Assembly (NCBI GenBank): GCA_003427395.1
Contig: BFEA01000628.1
Location: forward strand, 478,651-523,029
Direction of reading: 5' to 3'
DNA: 44,379 bases
Source: Chara braunii
Taxonomy: Eukaryota > Streptophyta > Charophyceae > Charales > Characeae
In this document: positions 33,041 through 43,198 of the stretch, one piece after another
Layout of the letters: the number at the start of each line of letters is the position of its first letter
How positions within the stretch are numbered: position 1 is the first letter of the stretch
Position numbers and translations under genes: made by a program
Notes under the pieces: model-generated
Told to the model about the DNA's origin: nothing
The model's input: only the letters and a program-made list of their open reading frames with translations
Databases searched by the model: none

Positions 33041-33631
33041 CAAGGAAGGGGTAGTGGGTGCGAAGGGGGGTGGTGCTGCGATTTGGGAGGTCGCCAGGGG
33101 GTTGACTTCGACAGTTTGACTTCAGAAGGTCGATCAAGCGGTTGTCACTTGGCCGTCATTGCGGGGCCCTAAGGCGAGTGAAGGTTTCAAGGCCCTCTCC
33201 TGCGAGTTTGAGAGCACCTTTCTGGGATCTGAGAGTCTCACATCTTTCTATCTTCCTAAATCTAAGTCTAATCTGCTAGTTACGAGGGGAAGGCAGCAGG
33301 CGGGATTGCAACCCGTAGGTCCGCATCAAGACTCAGTGGGGAGTCCACCCACCGATTGCGGGAGCTCTGCTGGAACCTAGGCGAGGTTCTGGAGGCAGGG
33401 AACTTTCAGGTATACTATTTTTCATCTATATAACCCACTGTCACCTATGTTTGCCTATCCCCCTGCAGTATGACTACTGTATGCATGCGATTGTCCCTAT
33501 GGTTTTTTGTTTTCTACTCAGGACCAATCAGACTAAATGGAAAGAATATGTGAGAGTGAAACTTAAGTTTCATCTTTATTTTGACTGAAAGCAGACTAAG
33601 GATGAACCGCGGGAAGGTGGGAGGAAGGTAG

Positions 33632-34315
33632 ACTGCATTTTTTCAACTGTGAATGGCTCAGGGCTATGTTTATTTGGATGTTTTCTGAAGGACCGGGCAT
33701 TGTTTCTACTGTGAATGGCCTGGTCGCAGTGTTTATTTGATTGTTTTCTTAGGAACCAGACATTGTTTCTATTGTGAATGGCCTAACTACCTTAGTTAAC
33801 TCTGAGGATTTGCCTGATTGAAGGGGTTTTAATTCTTGTTTATTCTGAGGAGGGATTTTTGGTCTAAGGCTAAGCATTGTTTCCATGGTGAATGGTTTAG
33901 CCTGAAAACCACGCACATAAATTAAACTGAGTATAAAGGAAAGTACTTCATGTATATTTGCATGTGAACTGGCAGCTGGGCATTGTTTCTACTGTGAATG
34001 GTCCAGCGTTAAGCCATATCATTAAGAAGAGAAAAGGGAAAATACAAAGTATAAATGAAAATAGTTTGGGCAAGCTGAACATTGTTTCTACTGTGAATGG
34101 TTCAGTCCCCTGCCCATATTTGGCTTTTCTTTTGAAAACAAAGTCAGAGAAATACTAAACCTATGGATATTAAAACAGCTCAGGGCGACTAGGCATTGTT
34201 TCCATGTCGAATGACCTAGTCATCCGCCCGAAAGAAGAGAGAAGTAGTTGTGCAACCTGTTCGTGTATATCATAAAGAAAAGTTGGGCATTGTTTCCATG
34301 GCGAATGGTCCAGCT
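33632..34315 (+). other. Array 1 in LTR C: eight covarying hairpins
   Basis: Stems start near 33632, 33691, 33754, 33867, 33975, 34074, 34187 and 34281. Examples: GACCGGG/CCTGGTC (33691-33697/33719-33725), AGGCTAAG/TTTAGCCT (33867-33874/33896-33903), GCTGGGC/GTCCAGC (33975-33981/34001-34007) and GACTAGG/CCTAGTC (34187-34193/34215-34221). The apical part is CATTGTTTCTACTGTGAATG or the CCATGG-loop variant. The first and third units pair poorly. Spacing (59, 63, 113, 108, 99, 113, 94) follows that of array 1 in LTR A once two extra units there (about 1433 and 1510) are skipped. Confidence 0.85.
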
Positions 34316-34606
34316 CTATGTCTTATGTAAGATTGGTATAAGAATTAAAGAACTTGAAGATAAATGAACTATTTATATGGAATGAACTTGGGATGGTGAG
34401 AGTACTTACATTTGTGGTTTGGTTTGCATGTGATTGGATGGGATGACTAGTTTGTTTATATTTCAGCTTTATAGGTAGTTGCGTTAGTTGCTCACCACGT
34501 GCTAGAGCCATAGGAGTTAGTGTCAATTCCTGCATTTTCTGTAATAACTTTTGTTACTTAGGTAAATTTCTGCATTTTATGAGATTTTTCTTATATTTGG
34601 CTTTGT

Positions 34607-35270
34607 ATAAATCTTGGCAAGCTATTTTTTCTACGGGAAGCGCTGCCGAAATTTCTACAAATCCAAGAAGTTAGTCAAGTTTTGACTTGTAAGAGTTCAA
34701 CTTGTCTTTTCCATATATCTGACTTAGTAAAAATTTAGAAAGTCTCCTTTTCTAGAGGGAGTGCTGTCCAAATTTTTACTAATTCAGGGAGTTAGACAAA
34801 ATTGGGCCTTGAGAAGTCAAAGTTATTCTCAAACTCCGGTCCTCGCTTTGTATAAATTTTGGGAAAACACTTTTCTTGAGGGAGTGCTGCCGAAATTTCT
34901 GCAAAACTGATGAGTTAGTTAAATCTTATCTAAATTGAACTCAAGTTTGTCTTGTGAGTTCAAACATAACTTAGTATAAATCTAGTAAGTCTCCCTTTGT
35001 AAAGAGAGTGTTGCGCAAATTTTTACTAGATCAGGGAGTTAGACAAGATTTGACTTTGCAGGAGTTAGAAATTATTTTCTGCTTCATATCTGACTTAGTA
35101 TAAATCTGGGAAGTTTCCTTTTCTAGAGGGAGGGCTGCCCAAATTTCTACTAATTTAGGGAGTTGAACAAAATTTGGCTTTCCAAAGTTAGAAATTATTT
35201 TTATTTTTTATATTTTGACTTATATAAATTCTGGAAAGACACTTTTCCTACGGGAAGCGCTGCCGAAATT
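34607..35270 (+). other. Array 2 in LTR C: six hairpin units
   Basis: Tandem units of about 125 bp, twice the number in LTRs A and B. Most keep an AAATCTTGG- or AAATTTTGG-like strand pairing with CCGAAATTT- or CCCAAATTT-like sequence. In the unit near 34979 the outer pairing has moved: ATCTAGTAA pairs with TTACTAGAT (about 35024-35032). Inner stems vary together, CTT/AAG, CTCC/GGAG or CACT/AGTG. Confidence 0.65.
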
Positions 35271-36304
35271 TTTCTTAGTTTGAAGGAGTTAGATTATATT
35301 TCGACAGGTGGCGATTCTGGCAATCCACCCAGAATAGAGGAGATTCTGCAGTTAGTCTACCTTTAGCTTAAGCACTGACTTAAAAGTAGACTGAAGTCTA
35401 GCTTATAGGGAGATTTTGAGTAAGAATGAATTATGAAGTTGTATTCTCCATACACTTATGATTTTAGCTTGGGGATTGGTCTGTCGTGTGTTACAAGTCC
35501 TTTTTGATCATTTTGATTCAAGATCAGGACTAGATTCAGCCTGATCCCTTGAGGATCATCTTCTGCTATCACAGATAACAGGTCGGTTGCCGATTCGTCG
35601 GTCTACGACTCAATTTCATCTTTCCCTCCACACTCAACCTAAAAGGCTTTAGCCCTGGTGATTTTCGTTGTTTTATTAAGGTTTCACCCGGACTTTTATT
35701 TAATGGTCATTTAACAAAGGTGCTGAGTATTTAATTAAGGTTGGTTGGATAGAAGGTTTTGGGGCTTGCATGGCTAAAGCAAGGGGTATGAGTGTCGAAG
35801 GTGGTTGGGGTTGACTTTGTGTAGTGTGTGAGCTGTTGATTTGACTCGTTGATGTGATTACAGGTATGTGTTGTGAATCAGATTCTGGTTTTGGTTGTCT
35901 TCGTTCACACATATATGTATTATTGTGAGAAGACCCAATCCGACTGTAAGAAGTGATCGTCACATACATGCCCCTTATATATATATATACATATATTCAA
36001 ATGGGTATATTTAAGGTGGATGTCTGCATGAGCAAGACCCTTCTTGGTATTTTTGCTTTGTTTTTTTTTTTGGGGATTTCTTTAGTTGGACGTTGGTCCA
36101 GGGCCGGGATTCAAGGTCTTTTTCTAAGACATCCCACGCCCTAGGCTCTGCAGGAAAGGGGTTTTCCCTCGCGCAGAGCCTATTTGCCTTGACTACCGAA
36201 ACGCTCAGATAAAAGGTCGGAGGTCTTGCGGCGGTTGCACGACTATTCCTTCAGTCGTGCAATGTCGTGAAGGATTAGACCCTCACGGCACTTCGAGTCT
36301 GATA

Positions 36305-36650
36305 CTTGAGATTGCTACAAGCCGCCAACGCCGCACGAAACAAAGGAAGGGTACTCCAGGGCTATGATTTTGTTTACTAAGAGGAGAGTCTTCGGCCTAT
36401 CCCTTATCTTTTGCTCTTTGGAGTTTTTTTAGTCGGACGTTATAGTCCGTGGCAGCCGTCAAAGTCAAACCCTTTGATGTTCAACCGCCACGACAGCTTA
36501 AAGCTGTCTACTCAACCCCTCTACACAGGGTACAGAAGAGGGTGTGGTCTTCAACCGCGCATAACGGTTATTCAGCGTCGAAAGATTTAACCCTCAAGGC
36601 GCGTGTCAGCCGACACTTGAGTGTCGAACGCGACCCTCGAGATTAACGAG
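36305..36650 (+). other. Extra structured module in LTR C
   Basis: A second, diverged copy of the module that begins TTTAGTCGGACGTT and ends in CCCTCA...GACACTTGAGTGTC, compared with the first module at about 36070-36310. Its hairpins occupy like places but have different sequences, for example GACAGC/GCTGTC near 36492-36510 and AACCG/CGGTT near 36553-36570. LTRs A and B have one module only. Confidence 0.5.
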
Positions 36651-37440
36651 GACCGCGTAAGTGTGGGTACTACATAGTACGCCATCGTTGCGACCGCTTG
36701 TGTACGCTTGCATTGCGAGTCGATATGAGTTAGCCCTGCGTCCGCGCGGCTTTATACTAAGTCTCGCGCGCGACGCCTATTTGATTTCCGCATTGGAAAA
36801 TTATGGGTTGGCTACCGAGGGACTAGGAGCGTTGCCGCGTTGTTGTGCTGTGTCGTTTCGTATATGTTTTGTTTTGTGTGTATGTGTGTTTGTGAAGTGG
36901 AGTGCGCGTGGTGGGTGGGATGCGTCCTAGTCGACCGACGTCGAGTCGCGCTTGGGACCTCAGCCCCCCCAAGATGTTGGTTCGCGTGCGGGTTCGATAG
37001 AGGCGTATTACCGCGCGTACCCCCTATGCTACAGCGAACGAGAAACGCCATCGACTGGTCCACCTCTACGATTGCAACTGATTAACTTTCGTACTGTGGA
37101 TTGGTAGCTCGACGGGGATACGCCCACCGAAGGGAGGTGACAGATCCTGTAAGGTGCAGGTAAGTTGTGCCTCGCGTAGGCCCTATCCTGTCGTAGGGGC
37201 TCGCGAGAGGTATGGCTGGCGCACTCGGTCGGAGCGGCTTATGGAAGCTCCATGTATATTCACGACGAAGGATGTAACCAACTCCTGCGTGACGTGGCCG
37301 GGAGGGTCCCGCGCTGCCCTGATGCGGTGCCGGACCGATGCGCAAAACACCGCAAATAATAATTTTCAAAAAACTAACTAAATAAATAAATAAATAAGTA
37401 GTTGAGGGGGTGAAGAGAAACTAAGTGTTGAATTTTTTTA

Positions 37441-37473
37441 AAATTTTGGCAGCATTTCGCTATCCCCATAGGG
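37441..37473. repeat. Motif shared with 29334-29376
   Basis: AAATTTTGGCAGCATTTCGC followed by TATCCCCATAGGG, close to the block at 29334-29376. The two copies bracket the second giant element on both sides, so they may be parts of another repeat into which it inserted. Confidence 0.55.
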
Positions 37474-37675
37474 TCTAAGTGTGTCGAAAAAGACTAAATC
37501 CTAATCAGATTTGAGGGTGCCGCAAAGAGATTCAAATTTTTAGAATAAATAAAATAAAATAAAATAAATCACAAAATGAGAAAATAATGTGGGATATAAA
37601 ATAATTCGAATTTTTGGAGAAAAAAAAGAGATTGAAATCAAAAAGAAAGACAAGAAGAAAAACAGAAAAAATCAA

Positions 37676-38020
37676 TGTTGGGGGGGGAGGGGGATGAAAG
37701 AGTGATGAAGAAAGAGAGAAATAGGTGAGAGAGAGAAAGAGTGAAGTGGGAGATGGGGGAGATGACGGGGTTGTGGTTGAGGGGGAGAGAGGGAGAGAAC
37801 GGTGGTAGAATGGGAGAGAAGGATATGGAAAAGGTGGAGAGGAGTAGATGAGGTTAGTAGAAGATGGTGAGTGGGGAGCAAAGGAGAGAAAAAAGGTTGT
37901 GGAAGATGAGTGAAGAGGGAGGTAGGAGGAGGGAGTAGTGGTAATGTTAGAAAGGATGACTAGATGATGGGGTGGGGAGAGAAAGGGGGTCGGGGGAGAG
38001 TAGGTTAGTGGGTGGGATGG
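37676..38020. repeat. Long purine-rich tract
   Basis: About 345 bp with very strong G/A bias on the plus strand (GGGGGGGAGGGGGATGAAAG, GAGAGAGAAAGAG). The 184-residue minus-strand ORF over it is Ser/Pro/Leu low-complexity and not a believable gene. Such tracts can form triplex DNA. Confidence 0.8.
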
Positions 38021-38291
38021 TGATACCAAGCTCTTGGGTGCACAAGAGCAGAGCACTACCAAGATCCACAGGAGCTTGGCCTTCAAGATGCTGCCCGGCC
38101 TGATGTAACTGCAATAAATAAATCTAGGGTGGGCTGAGATCTTGAACAGCCACCCAGATGTCCCTGTAGAGCAGCCCCCTAGCCAGGGGGGTCTTCAAGA
38201 TCCACAACAAGCTGCCATGTGGCACTGCAGATGGGCACCACATACCAGCCACGTGTGCAGGCGGCAGCACCCACAACCGCCCGGGGTGGTT

Positions 38292-38364
38292 GGGGGGGGG
38301 GGGGGCAAACAGCTGTCTCGCCGCACGCTGCTCGCCGATCGCCATCGGGGGGGGGGGGGGGGGG
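38292..38364. repeat. Two long G-runs
   Basis: G14 at 38292-38305 and G18 at 38347-38364 separated by 41 bp, in an otherwise unremarkable stretch. Prone to G-quadruplex formation and to length errors in sequencing. Confidence 0.85.
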
Positions 38365-38780
38365 TGTAAATAGTTGTCGTGGCATTTCTTCAACACCCGC
38401 GAACCACATTATCAACTTAGATTGTGGCTTTGTTCAGTGTGTGTAGGCATTGGTCACGCATGCACATGAGTGGCAGCTGTCAAGGTTCAAACCCTGGACA
38501 CAGCAGCATCGAAAATCTTGATGATATATAATCCGGGAGCGGGGCGGGACAGCAGGGCAGCGAGTGCGTGTGTGCGGTGGCCTTGACCTTGGCGCGCACG
38601 CGTCGTGATAGCAATCTCCTTTTTTGCCACGTGTCCGCCTCTCTATTCTTCTTTTTTGTTGTTTCTCTCCACACTGTTTCTCATCGTTTCCGCCCTGAGA
38701 ACCCCTGAAAATCCCGCTATCGGGATTACAACAATTTCCCTATGTTACGGAAGGGAGGGCGAGTTGGAGCGGGGACCGTT

Positions 38781-39182
38781 CCCACTCTGATACTAGTGTG
38801 ACGGACCTGCTGGGATGGCGGTCCGTCAAGATCAACACGAAGGGTCGAGGAAGGAGGACACTGAGATGGAGTTGGAAGGGATAGCACAACTCCGACACAG
38901 ACTCAACACGCACGTACTCCGAAGTGTGCAAATGTAGAATGATCCAAGAAACGGACTGCGGTTGGGCTATACCCCCAGCGGACTGACTGGACTGGACTGG
39001 ACTGGCCTCGTACCAACAGTGGTACCGCGCAAGACTGGACTGGACTAAAACAGTACACGGCCTGGTCCCAGAGGCCGAACAGATAAATAGCGGAATAGGC
39101 CCTGGTTGTAGGCCAGGGCAGATAGAGGTCCGCTGCAACTTTTTTTTTTTTTTTTTGCTTAATTTTTCCCAGCCGTGCCACA
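38781..39182 (-). mobile_element. LTR with tRNA-Met-like PBS
   Basis: On the minus strand an LTR-like block starts TGTGGCACGG (39182) and ends CCGTCACA (38797), 386 bp with TGTG/CACA ends. One base later comes TAGTATCAGAGTGGG (38795-38781), close to the usual TGGTATCAGAGC primer-binding site for initiator tRNA-Met. The block includes a 16-17-base T/A run and GGACT repeats (38980-39050). No gag or pol follows on the minus strand within 400 bp and no second LTR is seen, so it is a truncated element. Confidence 0.55.
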
Positions 39183-39286
39183 AATATTTCCGCTATCGGA
39201 CTTGTTCTCTTTGTGCAATGCTGCTTATGTCGAATAACATGCTCAAGTACTCATCACAAGAATGGGTTGCTCTTTGTCTGTGTGTT

Positions 39287-39289
<3 letters not shown>

Positions 39290-39326
<37 letters not shown>

Positions 39327-39534
39327 TGTGAGAGAGAGAGAGAGAGAGAGTGAGAGGGGGGGGACGAGATCCTCTCCCAACCAATCAATCAATCAATTAC
39401 AAAAAAAAAAAAAAAGGTTCAGCGTTATTCTTTTTATTTATTTATTTTCCTTTCCTGTACTAATCAATCAATCAATCAATCATACAATCATACAATCAAT
39501 TAATCAATCAATCAACCAACCAATCTGCGTAGCA
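39290..39534. repeat. Compound microsatellites
   Basis: (TG)n then (GA)n at about 39290-39350, an A-run at 39400-39415, and (AATC)n tracts at 39380-39398 and 39463-39534. The 136-residue plus ORF here is made of these repeats. Confidence 0.9.
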
Positions 39535-39536
39535 CA

Positions 39537-39611
39537 GCAAACGTGTTTGCGCGTTCGCGCGAACAACTCGCAAACATGTTCGTGCAAACATATTTTTTTT
39601 CGTAAAAAAAA

Positions 39612-39647
<36 letters not shown>

Positions 39648-39880
39648 TCGGTTTCTTATTTTAAACTCATGATTGGCAATGGATTTGAACATGACTCCAA
39701 GGCAAAAGTTGCTTTTCTTGTTATTATGCATAACATATATTGTTTTTTGATTTTTTTGAGAACTTTGTGTTTTTCATTTTTCAATATTTTTTACATTCGC
39801 GTTCGGAGGGTTTTGGACGCTTGTTCGCGTTCGTGCGAACGTGTTCGTGTTCGCCTCTGAACGTGAACACGGAATGTCTA
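39537..39880. mobile_element. Short element F with GTTCGCG subterminal motifs
   Basis: Ends rich in GTTCGCG/CGCGAAC words (39545-39590 and 39795-39865) surround an A/T-rich centre with an (AAT)n tract (39611-39648). Part of the centre (ATAACATATATTGTTTT at about 39730) matches element D1 near 42096, so it is a diverged relative. The exact ends are not resolved. Confidence 0.5.
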
Positions 39881-39931
39881 TAAACCATCCAACCATTCCT
39901 TTCCCTAATCTGTCGATGTACTCTAGAGAAG

Positions 39932-40059
39932 CCCGCTTTCTCGCTAGTCTATGAACGGTTAAGAAGTTGCCTATTAGCAGTTTAGTCATGCCTTTGCCTT
40001 ACCTCCCGATGTGGTCGGGGATAAGGAGCTTCTCACCAAAGTCGTGGCGAGAAAGCGGG
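39932..40059. other. 13-bp perfect inverted repeat, 102-bp spacer
   Basis: CCCGCTTTCTCGC (39932-39944) pairs exactly with GCGAGAAAGCGGG (40047-40059). It may be a short fold-back element or chance. No ORF of interest lies between. Confidence 0.6.
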
Positions 40060-40239
40060 GGTTTGTGGCTATGCATCCCATGAACACAAGATTGTGTAAG
40101 TATCCTGCTTGTGCTCTAATATAGCCGGCCATAGACCCCAATATGCCGGACGACTTTGTACCCGATTCTGAGGTGCGCGATGCGTAAAAGGGTTGTGTGC
40201 ATAATGATGAGAAAAGAAAAAGCTTCGCGTGCAGTCGAT

Positions 40240-40426
40240 CAAACTATCAATCAATCAATCAATCCACCAATCAATCAATCGATCCCGTGAAATCAATCTA
40301 TCAATCAACCCCGTGAAATCAATCAATCCGGTGAAATCAATCAATCGATCCCGTGAAATCAATCAATCAATTGATCCCGTGAAATCAATCTATCAATCAA
40401 TCCTTTGAAATCAATCAATCCCGTGA

Positions 40427-40479
<53 letters not shown>

Positions 40480-40510
40480 CCACTCAATCAATCCATCAAT
40501 CAATCAGAAG
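40240..40510. repeat. (AATC)n array with CCCGTGAAATC interruptions
   Basis: Tetranucleotide repeat in which CCGTGAAATCAATC-type blocks recur about every 20-35 bp, forming a higher-order minisatellite. Confidence 0.9.
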
Positions 40511-40525
40511 TAGTATGTTTTTAAG

Positions 40526-40901
40526 CTACGTTGCATAGAGTTCACGTACGGGGGTTTCCCGTACGAAACGTACACGTTATTCCTGTACGGGATCTGTACG
40601 GGAACCTGTACGGGAACCTGTACGTCTTGTACGCTCTCGTACGAAAAAAAAAAAAAAAAAAAAAAAAAAGTTCATAAAAAAAATCCGAAAAAAAACTATG
40701 TGATGCAACAAGACAAAACAAGCAATATTTGGCAGAGCATCATCTTCAAAGTCTTATTAGAATTTGAGAAACAAAATAAAAACAATACCAGATTAAAAAA
40801 AAAAAAAAAAAATCGTACGGGGTCTCTAGCGTACGAGTAGCGTACGAGTACAAGAGTACGAGTCTGTATTCGTACGAGGGTGCGTACAAGTGGCAACGTA
40901 G
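40526..40901. mobile_element. Short element G, hAT-like, with CGTACGGG motifs
   Basis: 376 bp with perfect 9-bp terminal inverted repeats CTACGTTGC/GCAACGTAG and flanking octamers TTTTTAAG (40518-40525) and ATTTTAAG (40902-40909), which match at seven of eight bases. Both ends carry runs of GTACGGG and GTACGAG; the centre is A-rich. No coding capacity. The 8-bp duplication points to hAT. Confidence 0.75.
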
Positions 40902-40909
40902 ATTTTAAG

Positions 40910-41332
40910 GAAAGAAACAATGAATCATTCACGAAGTCGTACACAACTTGACAACTAATCCCGCTAGACAGCGAAACGAATGCTATAGTCGCTTTCTCGC
41001 CTTCAACCTGGTTACTGATTCGGAAAATTGTCTGCAATGATGCGACCCCCATTCCCTACCAAGCGATACTGCAAATGCTTGGCCGACCCGATTTTTGTCA
41101 TTTGCCAACCCCCCCCCAAAAATCGCGCCGAAATGCAAAAAAAAAAAAATGAAGCAAAAATTTCAAGTGTCAATTATCACTAAGAACGAGAACGTAAGAA
41201 GTTTATTGTCATGCAATAGGAAATGATATTCCAAACACACACATACACACGCATACACACAAGTGTTCCGTTCCAGAACATTGTCTTCTGGTGAATACCA
41301 ATCGTAAGAGATAGATAGATAGATAGAGAGAT

Positions 41333-41366
<34 letters not shown>

Positions 41367-41462
41367 CACTGCCTGCAGTGGGAAAAAACTTGTTTTCTCG
41401 CCTGCATGGGTCGCAATATATATATATATATATATATACATATATGTATATATATATATATA
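40910..41462. other. No gene seen; microsatellites
   Basis: Holds C- and A-runs near 41110-41150, (GA)n and GATA tracts at 41310-41366, and (TA)n at 41415-41462 next to element D1. The 189- and 129-residue minus ORFs over this stretch are repeat-derived. Confidence 0.6.
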
Positions 41463-42241
41463 CAGGGTTGCCAGGCCGAACATACAGAGGCCCCTAAGCT
41501 GACCCCCGAACGTTCGGGCGTTCGGGTCTCCGTACGGGCCCGGAACCTGAAGGGGTTTGGACCCCGCAAAAAAACGATTTTGGCACCTAAATATTATTGT
41601 TTTTTTTTGAACATTTTTCAGTGAGTTCTTTGTGATGTAAGGTATCTCCCTCTTAATTGTGAAGCCATTCTGTTCAGCCAAAAATAAATGAAAAATCGAC
41701 AAAGATGGTGGTGTCAAAACTTGCTTGCCCACTAACTAATTTGTTTTTCCTCTCTTTTCACTTTTTGTTTTTCCTTTATTTCGGGGCATGAAAAAAATTA
41801 TGATTTTTTCAAACTTTATATGTATATTCTCTATTATGGAAGATACACATATATAAATTTTCATGGCCTTTGTCACATCCAAACAATAATGAACAATCAC
41901 CAAAGATGACGGTGTCCAAAACGTGCTCGCCCACTCAATAATTTCATTCTCGTTTTATTTTTTCTAATTTTTATTATTAATAATTTATTATAATTTATTT
42001 AACTAATTTTTTAGTATTTGATTTTTTTTTCAAATTTGGTAAATAATTTCGATGTAACGTTGACGCAAATGTTGTTTAGTTTATTCTTCTGTATAACATA
42101 TATTGTTTTCAGATTTTTTGAAATTCTTTGTTTTTTTTTTTTTTTTTTTTTTTTGGGTCCCCGAACGCGTTAAGAGGGGGTGACGAACGTTCGGGCGTTC
42201 GGGTTCGGGCGTTCGGCCCGTCCCGAACGCCGGTAACCCTG
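41463..42241 (+). mobile_element. Element D1, hAT-like, with CGTTCGGG motifs
   Basis: 779 bp with inverted ends CAGGGTTGCC/GGTAACCCTG, embedded in (TA)n. Ends carry CGTTCGGGCGTTCGGG-type repeats; the A/T-rich interior contains two tandem units marked by AATCGMCAAAGATGRYGGTGTC (near 41691 and 41895). Non-coding. CAGGG termini fit hAT, and TATATATA would serve as an 8-bp target. Confidence 0.7.
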
Positions 42242-42285
42242 TATATATATATCTATATATATCGTATATATATATATATATATAT

Positions 42286-42386
42286 CGTCACAAACAGATC
42301 TGCCCGGTAAACCGTAGGCAGAGAGAGAGAAGAGGACAACAAACGAGGGGCTGTGACAAACTGTTTCGTCGGAGTTTCACCGACTC

Positions 42387-42387
<1 letters not shown>
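42286..42387 (-). ncRNA. Truncated hammerhead-bearing repeat, minus strand
   Basis: The reverse complement reads GAGTCGG, a TGAAACT loop, CCGAC, GAAACAG and on through the same 3' sequence as the repeats at 43199 and 43630 (CTCTTCTCTCTC, ACCGGGCAG). CTGAT and everything 5' of it are replaced by (TA)n, so this copy lacks part of the core and should not cleave. Confidence 0.7.
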
Positions 42388-42420
<33 letters not shown>

Positions 42421-42422
<2 letters not shown>

Positions 42423-43174
42423 TGGGTAACCGGCGTTCGGGACAAGCCGAACGCCCGGACCCAAACGCCCGAACGTATGGGACCCCTTGGAGATGCGTTC
42501 GGCCGTTCGGGCCGAACGCGGACCGAGAAAAAAAAAAAAAAAAAAAAAAAAATTCATCAAAAAAATCAGAAAAAAAAGTATCTTATGGAAAAACATATAT
42601 TAAAGAATATTTTCCTAAGCATTACATCCGAATTCCTTACCAAATTTGAAATAAAAATAAAATACGGAAAACAAATGCTAATAATAAAAATAAAAAGAGA
42701 ATTAAATTTGGTGAGTGCGCAAGCATGTTTTCGACACCGCCATCTTTGGAGATTTTTCATTTTTGTTTGGCATAGCTAAATGCCCTGAAAATTTACAGAT
42801 GTGTACTTAACATAATACAAAACCCTGTAAAAAAGTTTCAGAAAATAAGAAAATTGTTTAGACCCCGAACTAAAGTGGAAACAAAAAGTAAAAAGTGAAA
42901 AAATATCTAAGCGAGCACGTTTTGACACCACCATCTTTGGCGATTTTTAATTCAGTTTCGGATAGCCAAATGACTTGAAACTTTACAGGCGAGTACCTCA
43001 CGTCATAGAGAACTCACAAAAAAAAATTCTGGAAAAAAGAATTATTCTAAAGCCCCGAAATAAATTTTGGCGGGGGCCGAATGCCGTCGGGTTCGGACCC
43101 CGTACGGAACCCCGAACGCCCAAACGTACGGAGGTCCGCCTGGGGGCCTCCGTAGGTATGGGCTGGTAACCCTG
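42421..43174 (-). mobile_element. Element D2, inverted relative to D1
   Basis: 754 bp, ends CCTGGGTAACCGG and GGTAACCCTG. Read in reverse it matches D1, including CAGGGTTACCAG, the CGTTCGGG blocks and the two CAAAGATGGYGGTGTC-type units (at about 42735 and 42930 on this strand). Confidence 0.7.
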
Positions 43175-43198
43175 TATATATATATATATATATATATA

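Larger units (their letters stand above)
33041..37349 (+). repeat. Giant LTR, copy C (diverged)
   Basis: Alignable to LTR A from A 430 to the end, with substitutions throughout. It holds TATA-like site 1 (33426-33435), array 1 (33632-34315), six units of array 2 (34607-35270), a TATATA run in place of TATA box 2, and the structured 3' part with an extra module (about 36305-36650). It ends GATGCGCAAAACA (37349) where A and B end GATGCGCTCGACA. No PBS follows, so it is a 3' or solo LTR. Its divergence from A makes it a useful second witness for conserved RNA structure. Confidence 0.75.

Noticed and set aside
37532-38086. 184-residue minus-strand ORF
   Set aside because: It is the translation of a purine tract: Ser/Pro/Leu low complexity without domains.
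39262-39731. ORFs of 136 and 75 residues
   Set aside because: Formed by TG, GA, AATC and AAT microsatellites.
41163-41732. 189-residue minus-strand ORF
   Set aside because: It is made of (TA)n, (GA)n and the end of element D1; low complexity.
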